Notes under the pieces: model-generated
Database searches by the model: none
The model's input: the letters and a program-made list of their open reading frames with translations, nothing else
Told to the model about the DNA's origin: nothing
Made by a program: the position numbers and the translations under genes
In this document: piece after piece, positions 1-13,395 of the stretch
Numbering within the stretch: the stretch's first letter is position 1
Layout of the letters: every line of letters starts with the position of its first letter
Source: Wolfiporia cocos
Lineage: Eukaryota; Basidiomycota; Agaricomycetes; Polyporales; Phaeolaceae
Assembly (NCBI GenBank): GCA_029448655.1
Contig: JACCLO010000001.1
Coordinates: 1,674,001 to 1,738,000, forward strand
Reading direction: 5' to 3'
Length of the DNA stretch: 64,000 nt

Positions 1-481
1 AGGCTCAGATTTGATTTGCGGGCCAGGCGGCGGCTGCGGCTGAGCAACTTGCTGGGGGTGGACATGGGGCGGGGGTGGCTGAGCGTAGTGCGGAGGGGGG
101 TAGTGTGAGCCATGCATGTGAGCATGAGTGTGGGCATGCATGGGGTGAGGGGGATACGGCGGGTGGTTAGAATGCGGGTTGGACTGAGCGGGCTCGGGAG
201 CCGGCTCGAAGTTAGCGACACGGGACTCTATAACCTTGCGCTCCCATTTCTGCGGACAATGTAGCGAGCCGTCAACGACAAGCAAGCGGTATACTCACTG
301 CTTGAAGCTCAGCCAGGACATCCTCGCCGACACCGTATTCCTCAAAGTCGGCCTTCATGTTCGAAATCACATCGTCGATGATGGCGCGGTAGATGGTGGG
401 CTCATCGACGAGCCAATGTTACTCATGGTTCTACTACGGACATATTTGCGGTGAGCAGCTCACCACTATTTTATTCGACAT
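1..481 (-). CDS. TOA1: TFIIA large subunit (alpha/beta), N-terminal part, cut by window edge
   Basis: General transcription factor IIA large subunit, which stabilises TBP on the TATA box in the nucleus. Spliced translation starts MSNKIVPTIYRAIIDDVI, continues through ADFEEYGVGEDVLAELQA and WERKVIESRV, the conserved TFIIA N-terminal helices, and then enters a Pro/His/Gln-rich linker (PPHPMHAHTHAHMHG). Exon 1 is 481-464; intron 463-401 (gtgagc...gatgag) interrupts after MSNKIV; intron 298-250 interrupts after LQA. The acidic C-terminal beta-barrel part lies beyond base 1. The start is fixed by the family-typical MSNK. The family match is clear; only the length is unknown because the gene runs off the window. 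Confidence 0.92.
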
Positions 482-995
482 GGCTGAAACGCGCGGCTCC
501 CGGGACCGTCGACAACAACGAGCTCAAAGGGGCGGGGCGTGGTGGAAGTAGGAGGTGAGAGGTTTGCATTTATACAAGGTTGCGATAGGTGGAAGGGTTT
601 CCGCTCCGCTCTGAACTCCGACGGGTTTAGACGCTTTCCCACGCACGGGCCAATGCACTATGACGCTTGACGGTACCATGTGCTGTGGTGTGGCTCTAAT
701 GAACAGCAGGTTTGTGGCTCAGTGCACTGCTCCATTGAACGGCTGTTTGAAAGTATTTCAAAGCGCAGCTGAGATAAGATATCAAGTGGCTAAAGTCTGT
801 GGAGATGCCCCTCTTCCGCACCTTAGGGACGTGGTGCCTCTCACTGACGTCGTCGGCATAAAAGAGCTATAAATCTGTTGCGCTGAAGATCAATCGCAAG
901 ACCGAAATCCACCAATAGATACCCGTTCAACAATATAGTCAAGGTATGCACCTTGAATCTACTGAGACTGTGGCTTATACATCATTCAGCTGGTC
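482..995. other. Divergent intergenic/promoter region
   Basis: Lies between the divergent TFIIA and coiled-coil genes. The right part holds a likely 5'-UTR intron of the downstream gene: a gtatgc donor at 944 and a ttcag acceptor at 989, six bases before its ATG. I see no other gene here. Confidence 0.5.
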
Positions 996-1495
996 ATGCC
1001 GCTCTTCCGTTCATCCTCGCCCGAGCACCAGGCAGCCCCTCCCCCACAAGAGCAGAACGTATCGCGCAGTCGCAGCATCTTCTCTCGCCGATCTCACAGC
1101 CCAGACTATGCACCGTCAACGACCGATTCTACGCGTGCCAATAGCACTCGTTCTGGAGGAGGACTCTTCGGTCGTCGTCGTTCTTCGTCCTCCGATGAAG
1201 ACTACAATGGCATTAGAAGGGATCCCTCCATCCTGAATGCTCGTCAGAAAGTCACCGACGCCGAAGCTGCTGAGCGCGAAGCCGACAGGGCTCTCATGCA
1301 GGCCCGGGCCGCAGTACGCAGTGCTCGGGAACATGTGCGCATCCTGGAGAGAGAATCATTGGAGGAGTATGCCGATTATAATGTCTTTGATTCGTGGTGG
1401 CTCATCATTTCTTCAGAACGAGGCGCGCGAAGGCTAAACAGTCAGAGGCCAAGAACGTCAGCAAGAGCGCCCGAGCTCTAGGACGACACGGGTGA
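996..1495 (+). CDS. Small Ser/Arg-rich protein with a predicted coiled coil
   Basis: About 149 residues in two exons (996-1366 and 1417-1495; 50-nt intron with gtatgc donor and cttcag acceptor). The N-terminal half is low-complexity and rich in Ser, Arg and Pro (RSRSIFSRRSHSPDY; GGGLFGRRRSSSSDEDY). The C-terminal half is a charged heptad-like helix (LNARQKVTDAEAAEREADRA through REHVRILERESLEE) ending in a basic tail KNVSKSARALGRHG. Splicing is supported because the unspliced frame loses the basic-helix composition. I recognise no named domain; such short Ser-rich/coiled-coil proteins are common in Agaricomycetes. A function cannot be given; structural, adaptor or membrane-coat roles are all possible. 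Confidence 0.7.
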
Positions 1496-1903
1496 AGTTT
1501 GCTCACGGGGAACGCATTCCCGCCATTTTCTGTTGATACCCACTTGTTTCTTTGGAATATCTTACAACGCTTGTAGTCCTCCTATGTTCGTTGGAGTGAA
1601 CATAGCCGTTATATTCGATCATGCCATAGTAATTTATCGTGCATGCAAATTCGCTGAAGCCGTTTCAGCGCTTATTCTAACTCACTGACACGTGATTCGT
1701 GACGCTTCATGTACCGGGCGTCTAATGGAGGCTGCCAATCTGCTTTCATGGTGCGCTCACGAGGCTGATCCGCTCAACGAAACAATGCCATTGGCTCCGG
1801 ACATCCTCTCTGATTCCACCAATTGCAAGGGAATTCTCAGCAAACCAGAAAGGCTAGATGGCAAGCATAATTCTGCGTGTGCCGCCTCAGCTGTCCTTCG
1901 TCC
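1496..1903. other. Intergenic
   Basis: About 400 bp between two plus-strand genes. Short open frames only; I see no gene or repeat. It should hold the terminator of the coiled-coil gene and the promoter of the F-box gene. Confidence 0.4.
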
Positions 1904-3563
1904 ATGGTCGCCCACCGCGCGCTGCGAGTTCATGATATTCTCGTCGATATTTTCGAACATTTTCTTCCACACCAGCACTCACTGGACTCGGCGAAGCAGA
2001 ATCGGGCATCGTTGGCACGGGCCGCTCTAGTGTGTAGGGCGTTCTCGGAACCTGCGCTGAATGTCTTGTGGCGCAGGCTGGATGATTGCGTGCCTCTACT
2101 TGCCCTCTTCTCATCGCTCAAGGCATCCACGGTACCTAGTATTAAACGCAAGAGTTCATATTCTTTCCATGCCGAGAAGCTCGTATGCAGCTTTTGATAG
2201 GCCATCGATACAACATTGCGCTCATTCCACGATCCAGGTGCTGTGCGGAGATATAACATCGTTCGAGTGGACACGTTTCCAGACTTACGCCAGGCGTGTG
2301 CAAGCGATAACAAATGCTGGCACAAGGAGCATCGACAAAAGAGTGTTCCGTAGGCTGACGCGGCTAAGTAATGGTGAACCGCTTGTTCCAGCACTGCGCG
2401 AGTTCCACGGGAGCATCCCACTCGTGATTAGGAAACAGACTCATTACGAGATTAACGATACGGAGCTCATATCACTCGCTTCCGCGTCTCTGCGCCGCCT
2501 ATATCTGAAGCTCCGCGACACCACGGGTCGGACCCAGCCCCCCTTCCCGATCGACGACGTTCCCCAGACTCTACTCTGCCGCATCCGCAGTCGTGTGCCC
2601 GATCTGCAGGATCTACATATTGATTGCCAGGGAATAGGCTCGCGCCTGCCGATATCGCGCACACTATCGGCGGCATCTATGCAGGGTCTCGACAAATTAC
2701 GCAGGATTAACGTCTCGCACTGCCGCTCGATCTCCACGTTTGCGCTTTTGCAATACCTTTCCACACTGGCGAATTTGATTGATCTAGCCGTGGAAATCGC
2801 AGCTCCGGAAGATGGCGCTGTTCCCGTGTTTTCCGGTTTTCGCACGTTGCGGTTCGTACACGTCAAGGGAGATCTGGACGGCATTGCGGGATTAGTCTCC
2901 TGCATGGAATCTCCTCATCTGCGCGCCATCACAATCGATCAATCGCACATAGACGACATAGCTGATGCGGGCGAGTCCTGGTACACAATCATCAGCTTGA
3001 CTGCTTCGCGCTTCTCGTCATCTCTGAGTAAAATGACAATAAGCACAGCCTTTACCTGGAGTGGCCACACAGGCCTTGGCGGAAACAGGGTCGTGCGTAG
3101 CCTGATCAGCGTGATTGGGCCTCTGCTGGCATTGAACAGCATCGAAAGACTCGTATTCTCGTGGAGCATAGCACAGGTCGAGCTATCGCTCGAAGATCGC
3201 GATATTGCTACCATTACAGAATCCTGGCCGCGACTCGAGCAGCTCGAGTTACGTTTCTATCTCCGATCACTGCCCAGCATCGAGACTCTTGTGTATTTTG
3301 CCTCTGGCTGCCCCTCTCTGGAAACGCTAGTCTTGCCAGGACTGAGTGCCGATGTAATCAAGTCGGTGGACGAATTTCCGACCTACTCACATTGCTTGCG
3401 ACACATAGACCTCGGTGTGCCTGCGTGTCCAGGACTTGTGTCGCAGATCATCGACCGTTTGTTCCCTAATCTACAGATCGACCGTTCCCGACAGACCGGA
3501 CTGTATGGGTGGAGGCGTGTAGCTTCACCACTGGTGAGCCTACAGGCGAAAAGGATGAAGTGA
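1904..3563 (+). CDS. F-box / leucine-rich protein (most divergent of the local copies)
   Basis: About 517 residues in two exons (1904-2131 and 2238-3563; 106-nt intron). The N-terminus carries an F-box-like segment (ALRVHDILVDIFEHF, then RAALVCRAFSEPALNVLW), the usual SCF adaptor that binds Skp1. The rest has irregular leucine-rich repeats (LRRLYLKL; LQDLHIDCQ; LEQLELRFYL) expected to bind a substrate for ubiquitylation. The intron is placed by analogy with the paralogue at 4308, whose intron falls at the same point of the protein; the spliced frame reads KAST-VLCGDITSFEW, matching the family's post-intron motif. ATG 1904 is chosen because it begins directly at the F-box; an in-frame ATG at 1877 is possible. 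The substrate is unknown. It is clearly related to, but much diverged from, the copies at 4.3, 16.2 and 19 kb. Confidence 0.82.
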
Positions 3564-3713
3564 GGTAGTAGCAGCGGCAGCAGCATGCTACGCACACGGT
3601 GCGTTCCAGGCTGTGGCACGTTTTGTACATCCCGATCGACTTTTAAGCAGTGGTCTTATGCTCGCGACTGGACTACAAAAATGGAGCGCAGAGCTGGTCA
3701 TCCTGACAATAAC
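3564..3713. other. Short spacer before duplicated arm A
   Basis: 3' flank of the first F-box gene, ending exactly where homology to arm B begins (gaaatcaggagcg at 3714). No gene seen. Confidence 0.4.
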
Positions 3714-4307
3714 GAAATCAGGAGCGACATCAGCATGTTCTGTGGCTGGGAAGATTGCATGGCATGTTCGATCATATTATCCAGGAGTATGGACCATGAT
3801 GAATAGGGTTGATGCAGAAGCGAAGGAAGCCTCGTGCTACTTGCAAAATGGGCTACTTCAAACGGGGATGGAGTGTGACTTAGCTGAGGGAGGCTCCATA
3901 ACGCCTGCCAAACTCAAAGAAACGGTATAAAACGTCTTTCGTGATATGCTTTGCTGTAGCGTTCAACCTCAAGACTGCCATTACAGGAACAAAGCCAGCT
4001 TTCGCTGTAGGCCCTCCTGCACGGCACATGAATGCCTTATTTATGCCTTCAGTTATTCCTGTCTTGCTTTTGTGTTTTGTGGCTTACACGACTTGATGCT
4101 GGCCGACTTGGCCACGGGTGTGTTATACAACACCTACCAAATTAGGTTACGGTTGTCAATGCGATAGACAATTCGTCTCACGCACTCACGCCAGCGTCTC
4201 GGATCTCAACTCAGACCTTGCGCCAGATCCGAAGCCAGCAGCAAGAAACGAGCCTTCATACACGCTTGCCGCTTTCTTCACACGGTCATTTCACGGGTTT
4301 CGAGCCG

Positions 4308-6166
4308 ATGGCTCAAACTCAATCGCATCGCGCGTTGGAGGTATACGATGTCCTGGAGAGGGTCCACTTCTCTCCAGTGATTAAAAGACTGACTGCATCA
4401 CGAGAACTTTTCTCCGCGTTCATCGCTGCACCAGCTCCTTCAGACTACGCGCTATCTTCCGTAGACTACGAGAACAGAAGGACATTGGCCCACTGTGCAC
4501 GTGTGTGCAGAGCATTTTCGTCACCAGCACTCGACATTCTTTGGAAATATCTGGACGATGTGCATCCGCTCATCTCATTGCTATTCCCGGGCGTCTGGTG
4601 CATGAGTCAGGAATGCATCGCCCGTACGATGCTCCGGAAATTGCAACTTGTAAGATTTCGGCGATTACCTGACTCGCGTGATATTATTCACCGGATACAT
4701 AGACGTTCTGGAGATACAATATTACTAGAAAGCAGCTGTACCGATTTCAGCAGTATGCAGCACGCGTCAAAGTCATCCGAAGGATCAGTCAGGAAATTAT
4801 TGATCCCGTCATATTCCACTACCTCGACAATCTCACAAGCTCTTACCCTCTGTTGCCCAACTTGATAGAGCTTCATTGGTTTCACCGCCTAGAGCATTTT
4901 GATAATTTTCAAATGTCGTATTTTGACAAGGAGCTACTGGCCTTAGTCGGACCGTCATTGCGTCGTCTATCTATAACTATAGGTCCATGCGTCACAAACA
5001 AACCTATTCCGCTGTCAAGGAAAGCAAACTCGGGACATCTCAAGCACCAGCTCATGCGCGTTCTATCTGTAGAAGAGCTTCCCGGATATCTTATGCGCCT
5101 GCTCTCGCCCAAGCTACCAGACCTGGAGCAATTTCAAGTCAACATTCCAGGGCCTTGGTGGCCGCTAGCTCCACCAGGTCAATCGACTCCCGACATGGTC
5201 TCACCTTGGACAGTGCTTCGTGAACTTGACATCTCAAATTGCCGCTCACAATCTACTGCTGATCTTCTACGGCTGCTGTCTACGAATCCAAAATTAGAAT
5301 CACTGGGATTCATGCTGGACGATTCACGAATTGGTGGCTTACACAACATAGCGAGCCTCGATGACATTCACGGGTTCCGTGGGCTGCGACAGCTCAAGAT
5401 CGTCGGGCATCTTCCACGCATAACCTCGTTCCTCCCTAATATTGAGACCCCGTCTCTGCAATCACTATCGCTAGAGGATACAGCGCCATACGTCACGTCA
5501 GATGGAGAGGAGAATCTACGACGCTGGCGCCAGGTGACTCCTGTCATCTGCTCGTTGTTTGGGCGAACTGTGAAAAATATCAGCTTGAAGAGTCGCATCA
5601 CGATACCGCACGACTGGTCGGTCGAAGAAACGGTGACAGGCCTTATCGCACCCCTTCTTGGGTTGCGCGACCTGGAACGGTTCCACTGTCTGTTCTTCAT
5701 CCAATCTGTAAAGATGTTCATTACAGACAGCGACATCCGCTTGATGGCGGTTTCATGGCCTAAGATTCGGGAGTTGTCGCTCCATCATCGACATGGACGG
5801 GATCTGTCCCCCACTACTCAATGTCTCATCGATATCGCCCGACTTTCTCCTCATCTGCGGACATTTATATTGTCAGGTGTAACGGCGGAGACGCTGGTAC
5901 CCTTGGAATCTGTTCCCGCCTTGTCTCACGAACTTGAGCATCTCGATTTGGGTTTTACGATGAACTATAGCTATCCCCTTGACCGATTCGAAGAGGGCCT
6001 CGGCCAAATTATCTACCGCCTTTTCCCTAATCTCGACACGACCTGGAATTCCAGAGAAGCTCATAGTAGCTGGCAGCGAGTCGTAGCAAAATGCCAACTC
6101 AACAAGCCAGGCTGTATGGACAAGAGCCATAGTGTTGGAGGTGAGCATACGGCCATTTTCCGATGA
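4308..6166 (+). CDS. F-box / leucine-rich protein, intact copy in arm A
   Basis: About 601 residues, exons 4308-4649 and 4703-6166, 53-nt intron (gtaaga...catag). An F-box-like N-terminus (RALEVYDVLERVHF, RTLAHCARVCRAFSSPALDI) is followed by leucine-rich segments (LRELDISNCRSQSTADLLRL, LRQLKIVGHL, IRELSLHHRH). It probably acts as an SCF substrate receptor. The splice joins LRKLQL to TFWRYNITRKQLYRFQQYAA and the same join works in both paralogues to the right, which supports it. Compared with the copy at 17998, the first F-box helix lacks two residues (LERVHF against LERIFVHF), so Skp1 binding could be weakened. The start ATG at 4308 matches that copy's MAQTQSH. It is the only full-length copy of this subgroup in the window. 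Confidence 0.85.
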
Positions 6167-6659
6167 GTTATTGACCGAATGTTGATTGAATCTGACAATC
6201 TCATAGCTTGACTCAACACGCCTGGTCATCCGTCAATCACGATCCCGCCACTACAACTCATTTACATGACAGAATAACTGGCGATTCCTGTCGTGTGTTT
6301 GCTGCCTTGTTTCCTGTGTGCGAACTCTCACACAACATGCTGATGTACTGTGATCTATGATGACATCTGACATAGCGCCTCTGGCTCGTTTTGTTACAGT
6401 TGCTCTACATCTTCTCCTGCTCCTAAAGGACACCTATATCCATCCGTTTATCGTTTGTACCTTGTTTATTTATTGTTACTTATGCAGCAATACAGCCTCT
6501 CCGAGTCTCATCGTCGGCTTGCTGCCTTAATTTCTAGATATGCTGTCTCTCGCGCATCGTACTCATGCGACGGACCGATAATTTCCATCTATGTTGGGCC
6601 TCTCGTACGTTTTATAATAACCACCCTTGCATTCTCCGATATTCAAGACCACAATAGAT
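6167..6659. other. Intergenic DNA between F-box 3' end and NUDIX relic (part of arm A)
   Basis: Non-coding. It aligns with 15640-16190 in reverse, for example the shared block around gacatagc(g/a)cctctggctcg. No gene of its own. Confidence 0.5.
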
Positions 6660-6957
6660 TTGTGCCCCTGTTCTAGCCCATACGCCATCTCATATGAGCG
6701 CAAGCCCCATGTCGCTTTACCCATGGAGTCTCGCGCTTCAGAAGCTGGCAAGATGCAGCATGCTCGTCGCGATTTGGGGACTCGCACGGCCATACACCAT
6801 TCCTTGACAAGCACGCCCGCGACCACCGTCAACGAAGAAATTCCGAGTCTGAATATCATCTCGAGCAGCGCCTCGCTTACTGCACCCACGCCCTGAGCTT
6901 TGCTTCTATCAATGTGCGCGATGTGGGGTCCTTTCCGGAGAGTTTGCATCCCCTGAG
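6660..6957 (-). pseudogene. Relic of the last exon of a NUDIX (NADH pyrophosphatase) gene
   Basis: On the minus strand a decayed version of the C-terminus of the intact gene at 13823-15548 is readable: FRLGISSLTVVAGVLVKEW against FRIPPLTAIAGVLVKEW, followed by recognisable but frame-broken downstream sequence. About 35 bp of the exon is deleted upstream of this point. No NUDIX box, zinc ribbon or start remains. It is explained as the part of the NUDIX gene carried into arm A by the inverted duplication. Confidence 0.75.
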
Positions 6958-7625
6958 ACCGCACGCACAGGCTTCTTCAACTTTTGAGTCGCTCACGTTG
7001 ATTGATATCGATCTCATAGCTCACTACCGTTAACGCGTTGGTGCGTTGGCGGCTCTTGTCCATTACCTGAGCTCCTGTGGACCTTGGAAGAACGCTACTC
7101 GTGAAGCATGCCTCAAGGAACGTGCCCCAAACTCGTTAATATCATTGCTTGGGGTTGAACTGGACGCTTGACGCTTAGTCCCACATGATGTCCATCCCGT
7201 ACCGTGGCGGTGAAAGATCGTCCGCGCCAGAAATATGACTTTAGTTGCTTGTACGGCGTGAGGTCATTCCACCAAATGCCTCAATGATTGGATTTGTGAA
7301 TAAAGATGACCGATGGTCTACACAATCACATGTTCGCCTGATGACACTAGGATGCCACATCAGTGTGCCACATGTACGATGGTCAGTCGCGGCAAGCTTC
7401 TGTTCCATCATGAGTTCACAGAAATAGTTCATCATTATCGGCTACATCTGCGATATGCCCATTTGCTTTAGTAGCCGCATTGACGTTCATTAGCATAACC
7501 TCCACTTTCGATTGCGTGACTTGCTGACATGACAGGGCTTGTTGTCCATATGGATCCTCATATATCTAGGACCCCTCCCGTATCTCGCCTTCGCACGTAT
7601 CCTTCCTCTGTCTGAATCGCTCAAC
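6958..7625. other. Intergenic
   Basis: Unique spacer DNA to the right of arm A. Only short overlapping frames are open on both strands. No gene or repeat recognised. Confidence 0.4.
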
Positions 7626-8215
7626 ATGCCAGGGTCTGCAGCAACGAGACAAACGTTCCTATCTTCACCCCAATTCTCGGTGGTTGGCGCATCTAAAGAC
7701 CAGTCGAAATTTGGGACGAAGGTGGGGGCGATGGCCAAATGAACGCGCGAGATCGGCTTATCGCTTCAAAACAGGTCTTGAAGTGGTACCTGGAGCGAAA
7801 CAAGACAGTGACCCCTGTCCATCCCGTAAGTCCCCATTTTCTGTGACCACTCTCGAGTTCTCATGAAAGCAGAAAGAGGATGAACTCGAGGGCGTGCCGA
7901 CAATCCGCTCCCTGGCGGACCTGCCCGATCCCGCTCACACATCAGTGAGCATCATCACGAACGCAAAGGTCTGTCCTAGGCAGGATCGCGACTATCGCAC
8001 CCCAGCTGATCGGACGCCACGTTCACAATCAGATCACCCTGGGCTTGCTCGAACAGGCCAAGGCACTCAACATCCCTGCCATTTGGCTGCAACCCGGCGC
8101 GGAAGACGAGAAGGTCATCTCGTACATCAAAGAGAATGGTCTAGAGGATAGGGCGATCTACGGCGGTCCGTGCATCCTCGTGGAGGGAGATAGCGTTTTG
8201 CAAAGCCTACTTTGA
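7626..8215 (+). CDS. CoA-binding domain protein (YccU-like)
   Basis: 141 residues in four exons (7626-7721, 7775-7825, 7873-7968, 8033-8215). It is a stand-alone Rossmann-type CoA-binding domain of the succinyl-CoA-synthetase-alpha/YccU type: FSVVGASKDQSKFGTK (nucleotide loop), VTPVHP, VPTIRSLADLP, IPAIWLQPGAEDE, and the terminal CILVEG. The family length is about 140 residues, so the protein is complete. Its cellular role is not firmly established; binding of CoA or a related nucleotide in the cytosol or mitochondrion is the family expectation. A paralogue at 22794-23387 has identical exon lengths (96, 51, 96 and 183 nt), which independently confirms the model. The gene converges with the carrier gene, 306 bp apart. 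Confidence 0.92.
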
Positions 8216-8521
8216 GCTAGTAATGCCTGTATTGTAATCTGCGATGTATCAAACGATGCTTAAAGATCTCCATAAGCAACGCCCGCGCCAGTACGCCATC
8301 TTCGTTCTCGGCCTGAGACGCAACCCACAACCTCCCTCAGGCCGGAACGACGGCGTGAGCTGAAGTATTCAAAAACAGACATTGCGTACACACGCGAATC
8401 AAGAAATATGAGCATCTGGGGCAGCTCTAAAACTCTACGATATGGAAGATCAATAGATGGCCTGTGCGACCAAAGCATCAACCAGGCACAAACTACAGTA
8501 ACGTATTCGCACAGCCCGCAT
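8216..8521. other. Convergent 3' intergenic region
   Basis: Shared 3' region of the CoA-binding and carrier genes. No gene seen. Confidence 0.4.
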
Positions 8522-9748
8522 TTATGATGTGAGGAGCCGCATCGCCATCTCAAATCCAAGGAACGTTGCGCCATTTGCAAATGGCGATCTGACGTGTAAC
8601 CGTACGTCAGGAAACACTCGAAACTGGACACTGATTCGACTCACCGGATGAGGGTCGGTCCAAGGCCACGAGCGAACGCGCCAATACCCTCCGTCCGCCA
8701 CACCGTGCGCACGCAGTCGATGGTCGACTTGTATTTTTGGCCGTCAGCAGCGGAGAACCCGTCCGTCTGCATCCGGGACTTGATCATGTCGATCGGGTAT
8801 ATCACCGCCCAGAGCTACACCACCCACGACGCACTCGGCATCAGCACGCGTTTCTGCAACATGGAGGAATAGGACGCACAGCGTAGCCGGCCGCGGCGCC
8901 GAAAAGGACGGCATTCGCGGGGTTAACCTGGTCGCGGCGGATGCCCTTGCGCGCCATTTCGCGCTGCATGAGCTTTTCGTACGCGAGGAAGTAAACGCCG
9001 TAGCCGAGTGCCTCGCGCCAAAGCGTGACGACCTGGCCCTTGTAGATGCCCGCAATCCCGTGCGCGGAAACAATTTTTTTGATCGCGTCGAACGGGCCTG
9101 CATACGTGGGGTTCTTCGCGGACTGTGTTTGCAGACCTGGTATGCGGTAAGTCGCAGGTTCAGCGGGTAGGGGCGTGAGACGCACGGATACGGATGTGCT
9201 CGACAGGACCCGACACCACGCCATTCGCTACGCCGGCAAAGACACCCGATGTGAAGAGCTGCCCGCTACTGAGCGTAAGCCCCGTCGGCCCGCCGATGCC
9301 CCTCTCGAGGTTCCGCTGGGCGAAAAAGCGCTTCGACCACTCGAGCGCACCAAACTGGATCGAGACGCAGACACCGATGCCCAGTAGGGGCGTGAGGGTG
9401 CCCTGACTACAAGGTGACTCGACGGTCGAGTTATACCGCGGGCGCACGCACCTTGTAGAACGCGAGCGGGCCCTCGTTCTTCAGGATGCCCCCGGCGCAG
9501 TGCAGCATGCCGCTGTACGTGCCCTTCGGCGCCGTTTGCATTCGCTGCGTGCAAGAGCGCTCCGTCATACTGCGCGTCTGGCGCGACGAAGAGACATCCG
9601 TACCACTTTGACGATGTCGAACGGCTGGCCGACCAGGACCTGCGCCAGCTCAGATGTGACTCGTGCTCGCACGCTCAGACAGCAGCGCACGCACCTGCGC
9701 GATCCCGCCCGCAGTACCCGCAGTGAGGTCAATCACGGTCTTCGACAT
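8522..9748 (-). CDS. Mitochondrial carrier family protein (SLC25; YMC/CRC1-like clade)
   Basis: 297 residues, seven exons (9748-9695, 9639-9604, 9544-9452, 9402-9186, 9136-8880, 8814-8645, 8588-8522), all phases consistent. It has three carrier repeats with the signature PX[DE]XX[KR]: QPFDIVKVRMQ, GPVEHIRIRLQ and YPIDMIKSRMQ, each followed by an aromatic/Gly-rich helix (GTLTPLLGIGVCVS; WREALGYGVYFLAYE; RGLGPTLIR). It is an inner-mitochondrial-membrane exchanger. The motif pattern (GPVEHIRIRLQ; YKGQ..TLWREALGYG) places it nearest yeast Ymc1/Ymc2 and the carnitine/ornithine carrier group; the substrate (glycine, amino acid, carnitine-like) cannot be read from sequence. It starts at MSKTVIDLTAGTAGG and ends TFLGFEMAMRLLTS, normal for the family. 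Confidence 0.93.
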
Positions 9749-10137
9749 TGTGAGCTGGCTGGACAACGAGGCCGACGACGACCGAGGCTGCAGATATAGC
9801 GGGGCAGGAAGTAGGTCTGGTGCAAGGATTGGTGCGAATGGCGGGCTGTTCAGATATGCAGCGCGATCGGCACACGCGTCTCAGAAATCCGGGACGAGCG
9901 TCCGAGATTAGATATGGCAGATGGGATAGGCGCCAACGAATGACTCGCATTAATGGACCGTAAAGTGTGCGCTGGGTCAGCGTCGCAGAGGGACCCTGGG
10001 CATGCAAGAATACAACATATGCGGCGAAGGTCGAAGATTAAGAGTGGTCTGGCTGGCCGGGTGCTTCCTGCGGCCCACGCTCCCCCACGCTAGCTGCTAG
10101 AATCGAATAAATACGCTCCTCCCGCACATCCACACCC
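9749..10137. other. Intergenic
   Basis: 5' flank of the carrier gene. Only small frames are open. No recognisable gene. Confidence 0.4.
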
Positions 10138-10458
10138 TCACATCTTCGCCGCGACCGCCTTCTTCGCCACGGTCCATCGCGGCGGCGACACGTACTGCTC
10201 CCGCGCCCGCACGTCTGCCATACGCCACTGTCGCTGGCTCTCTGGTGTCTCGCGCTTCCACGCCTCGGCGATGGCCTGGGCGGGGGACATGTTCTGCATG
10301 GGTCGTGAGGCGTGATTAATCATTTGGCAGTATGGATGTGAGGGGGAGTCAGATGCCATCTGAGATGCGGCATCAGTAGGGCGCCCTAGCGCGAGCGGAC
10401 GGGACGTACGAAGGTCGTGTCGTGAGCGGGTCATTAGTTGGGCTCCCACCGAAATCAA
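10138..10458 (-). CDS. Possible small gene or exon with weak HMG-box-like helix
   Basis: An open frame ends in QAIAEAWKRETPESQRQWRM, then RAREQYVSPPRW and a basic tail AKKAVAAKM. The helix resembles the second and third helices of fungal HMG boxes (AxxWkxEtPEvkxxW...), but the first helix is missing. A splice acceptor just before NMSPAQ is possible, so upstream exons may lie at 10460-10860, where a minus-strand frame (FEWELVQKYADIHALRASL) is also helix-like. Without a homology search I cannot tell a real DNA-binding protein from a chance frame. Confidence 0.3.
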   Translation of the reverse strand: MISVGAQLMTRSRHDLRTSRPLALGRPTDAASQMASDSPSHPYCQMINHASRPMQNMSPAQAIAEAWKRETPESQRQWRMADVRAREQYVSPPRWTVAKKAVAAKM

Positions 10459-11660
10459 GGTTCGGATTTATACAAGACGCAGGAACGGTGCCGCTGTGCT
10501 CGGGTATCGTATGACCCGCGGCATGCATATCTGGGCAGTTAGATACGGCCACGAAGGGCACATTCGGACTGCCGTAACGAGGCAGGTCGAAGGCGCATTG
10601 CACCGCCCGAAAAGGAAACGTGAAAGGGGCCCCGGTGAGATGGAATCGTTGCACGGCGATGGAATCTGACAGCGCCACGCCGTGACGAGGACGAGGCCAG
10701 CGAAGCACGGAGTGCATGAATGTCGGCGTATTTTTGCACAAGTTCCCACTCGAAACGGGCAGGCTCAAAGGCGGATAGTCCGGGTTCTGGCTGCGTAGCG
10801 GAACACGAGCCTACCAGGACGCCCATGGAGGGCAGTACAACGGCGGGAAAACAAGACATCCCCCTTCGAATTAACCGCTATGACCCGAGGGACAATGGAA
10901 AGCCACAGGGACAATGGGCGGACCTGGCGCAATTTCGGCTCCAATTTGATTCGTGAAGGACACTATCAGGTAAAATGATGCAAGATGGACACACATCCTG
11001 TTCGAGAAGCGTGCCCATAAGCCACAGACGTGATACGCAGCGTTACCGACCTTTGAAGCTGCCTGCAATGTTCACAGGCAAGAAGCATTGATCAGAGCTT
11101 AACACCGCAGGCACGCAACACGCTGTGTGCACGAGGAAAAGATCAGGGTCCCTTGTTACACATGTTGTACAGCAGACGCAGGAGCTGGCGTGCATTCAAT
11201 ACAATTTTCAGAGAGTCGCCAGAGCATTTTGCGATGTGCGTAGCGACGGGCGTGGCGACGGTAAGCGGGGTCCAGCAACGTCAACAAGGTGATCCACGGC
11301 GCCGACGGCAGAGAACATGTACCTCTACCACGCAGCAGCACGCAGCTCACACAAGGCGGTCCAGGCTCTCGACGCAGTGCGACCACCGACGGGACCATCA
11401 GGAAAGCGTGCGCTCTCGAGTATCTGCTGACCGAGACGGGGCGCCTGTTGATCCCGACATAACGAACGGGGTAATGACGACGGGCGTGCAAATGGCCTAA
11501 GCTGACTATGGTGAGAATTATCCGCTCTACCACCAGCCCTCGTTGTACTTACGCGTCCTGCAAGCTCTTCTCACCGCGCTTGATCTAGAGTGCGTGCACG
11601 GAACCAGGCCAGTCTCCACAAGCCCGGATAATATCCCCCATCTGACGACCGGGTCTCATC
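10459..11660. other. Intergenic, about 1.2 kb
   Basis: No convincing gene. Short overlapping frames on both strands, with mixed base composition. It must hold the promoter of the NUDIX gene that starts at 11661. Confidence 0.4.

Positions 11661-13395
<1,735 letters not shown>

Larger units (their letters stand above)
3714..6957. repeat. Arm A of an inverted segmental duplication
   Basis: Base-by-base comparison shows this stretch is the reverse complement of 15304-18805, with scattered substitutions and small indels. It contains 600 bp of F-box upstream DNA (with a TATA-like tataaaa near 3926), the F-box gene 4308-6166, a 3' spacer, and at its right end an antisense remnant of the last NUDIX exon. 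The left limit is the sequence gaaatcaggagcgacatc; the right limit is near 6957. Confidence 0.85.

Noticed and set aside
3564..3713. Extension of arm A homology further left
   Set aside because: Sequence left of gaaatcaggagcg does not match the corresponding F-box copy C sequence beyond 18805.
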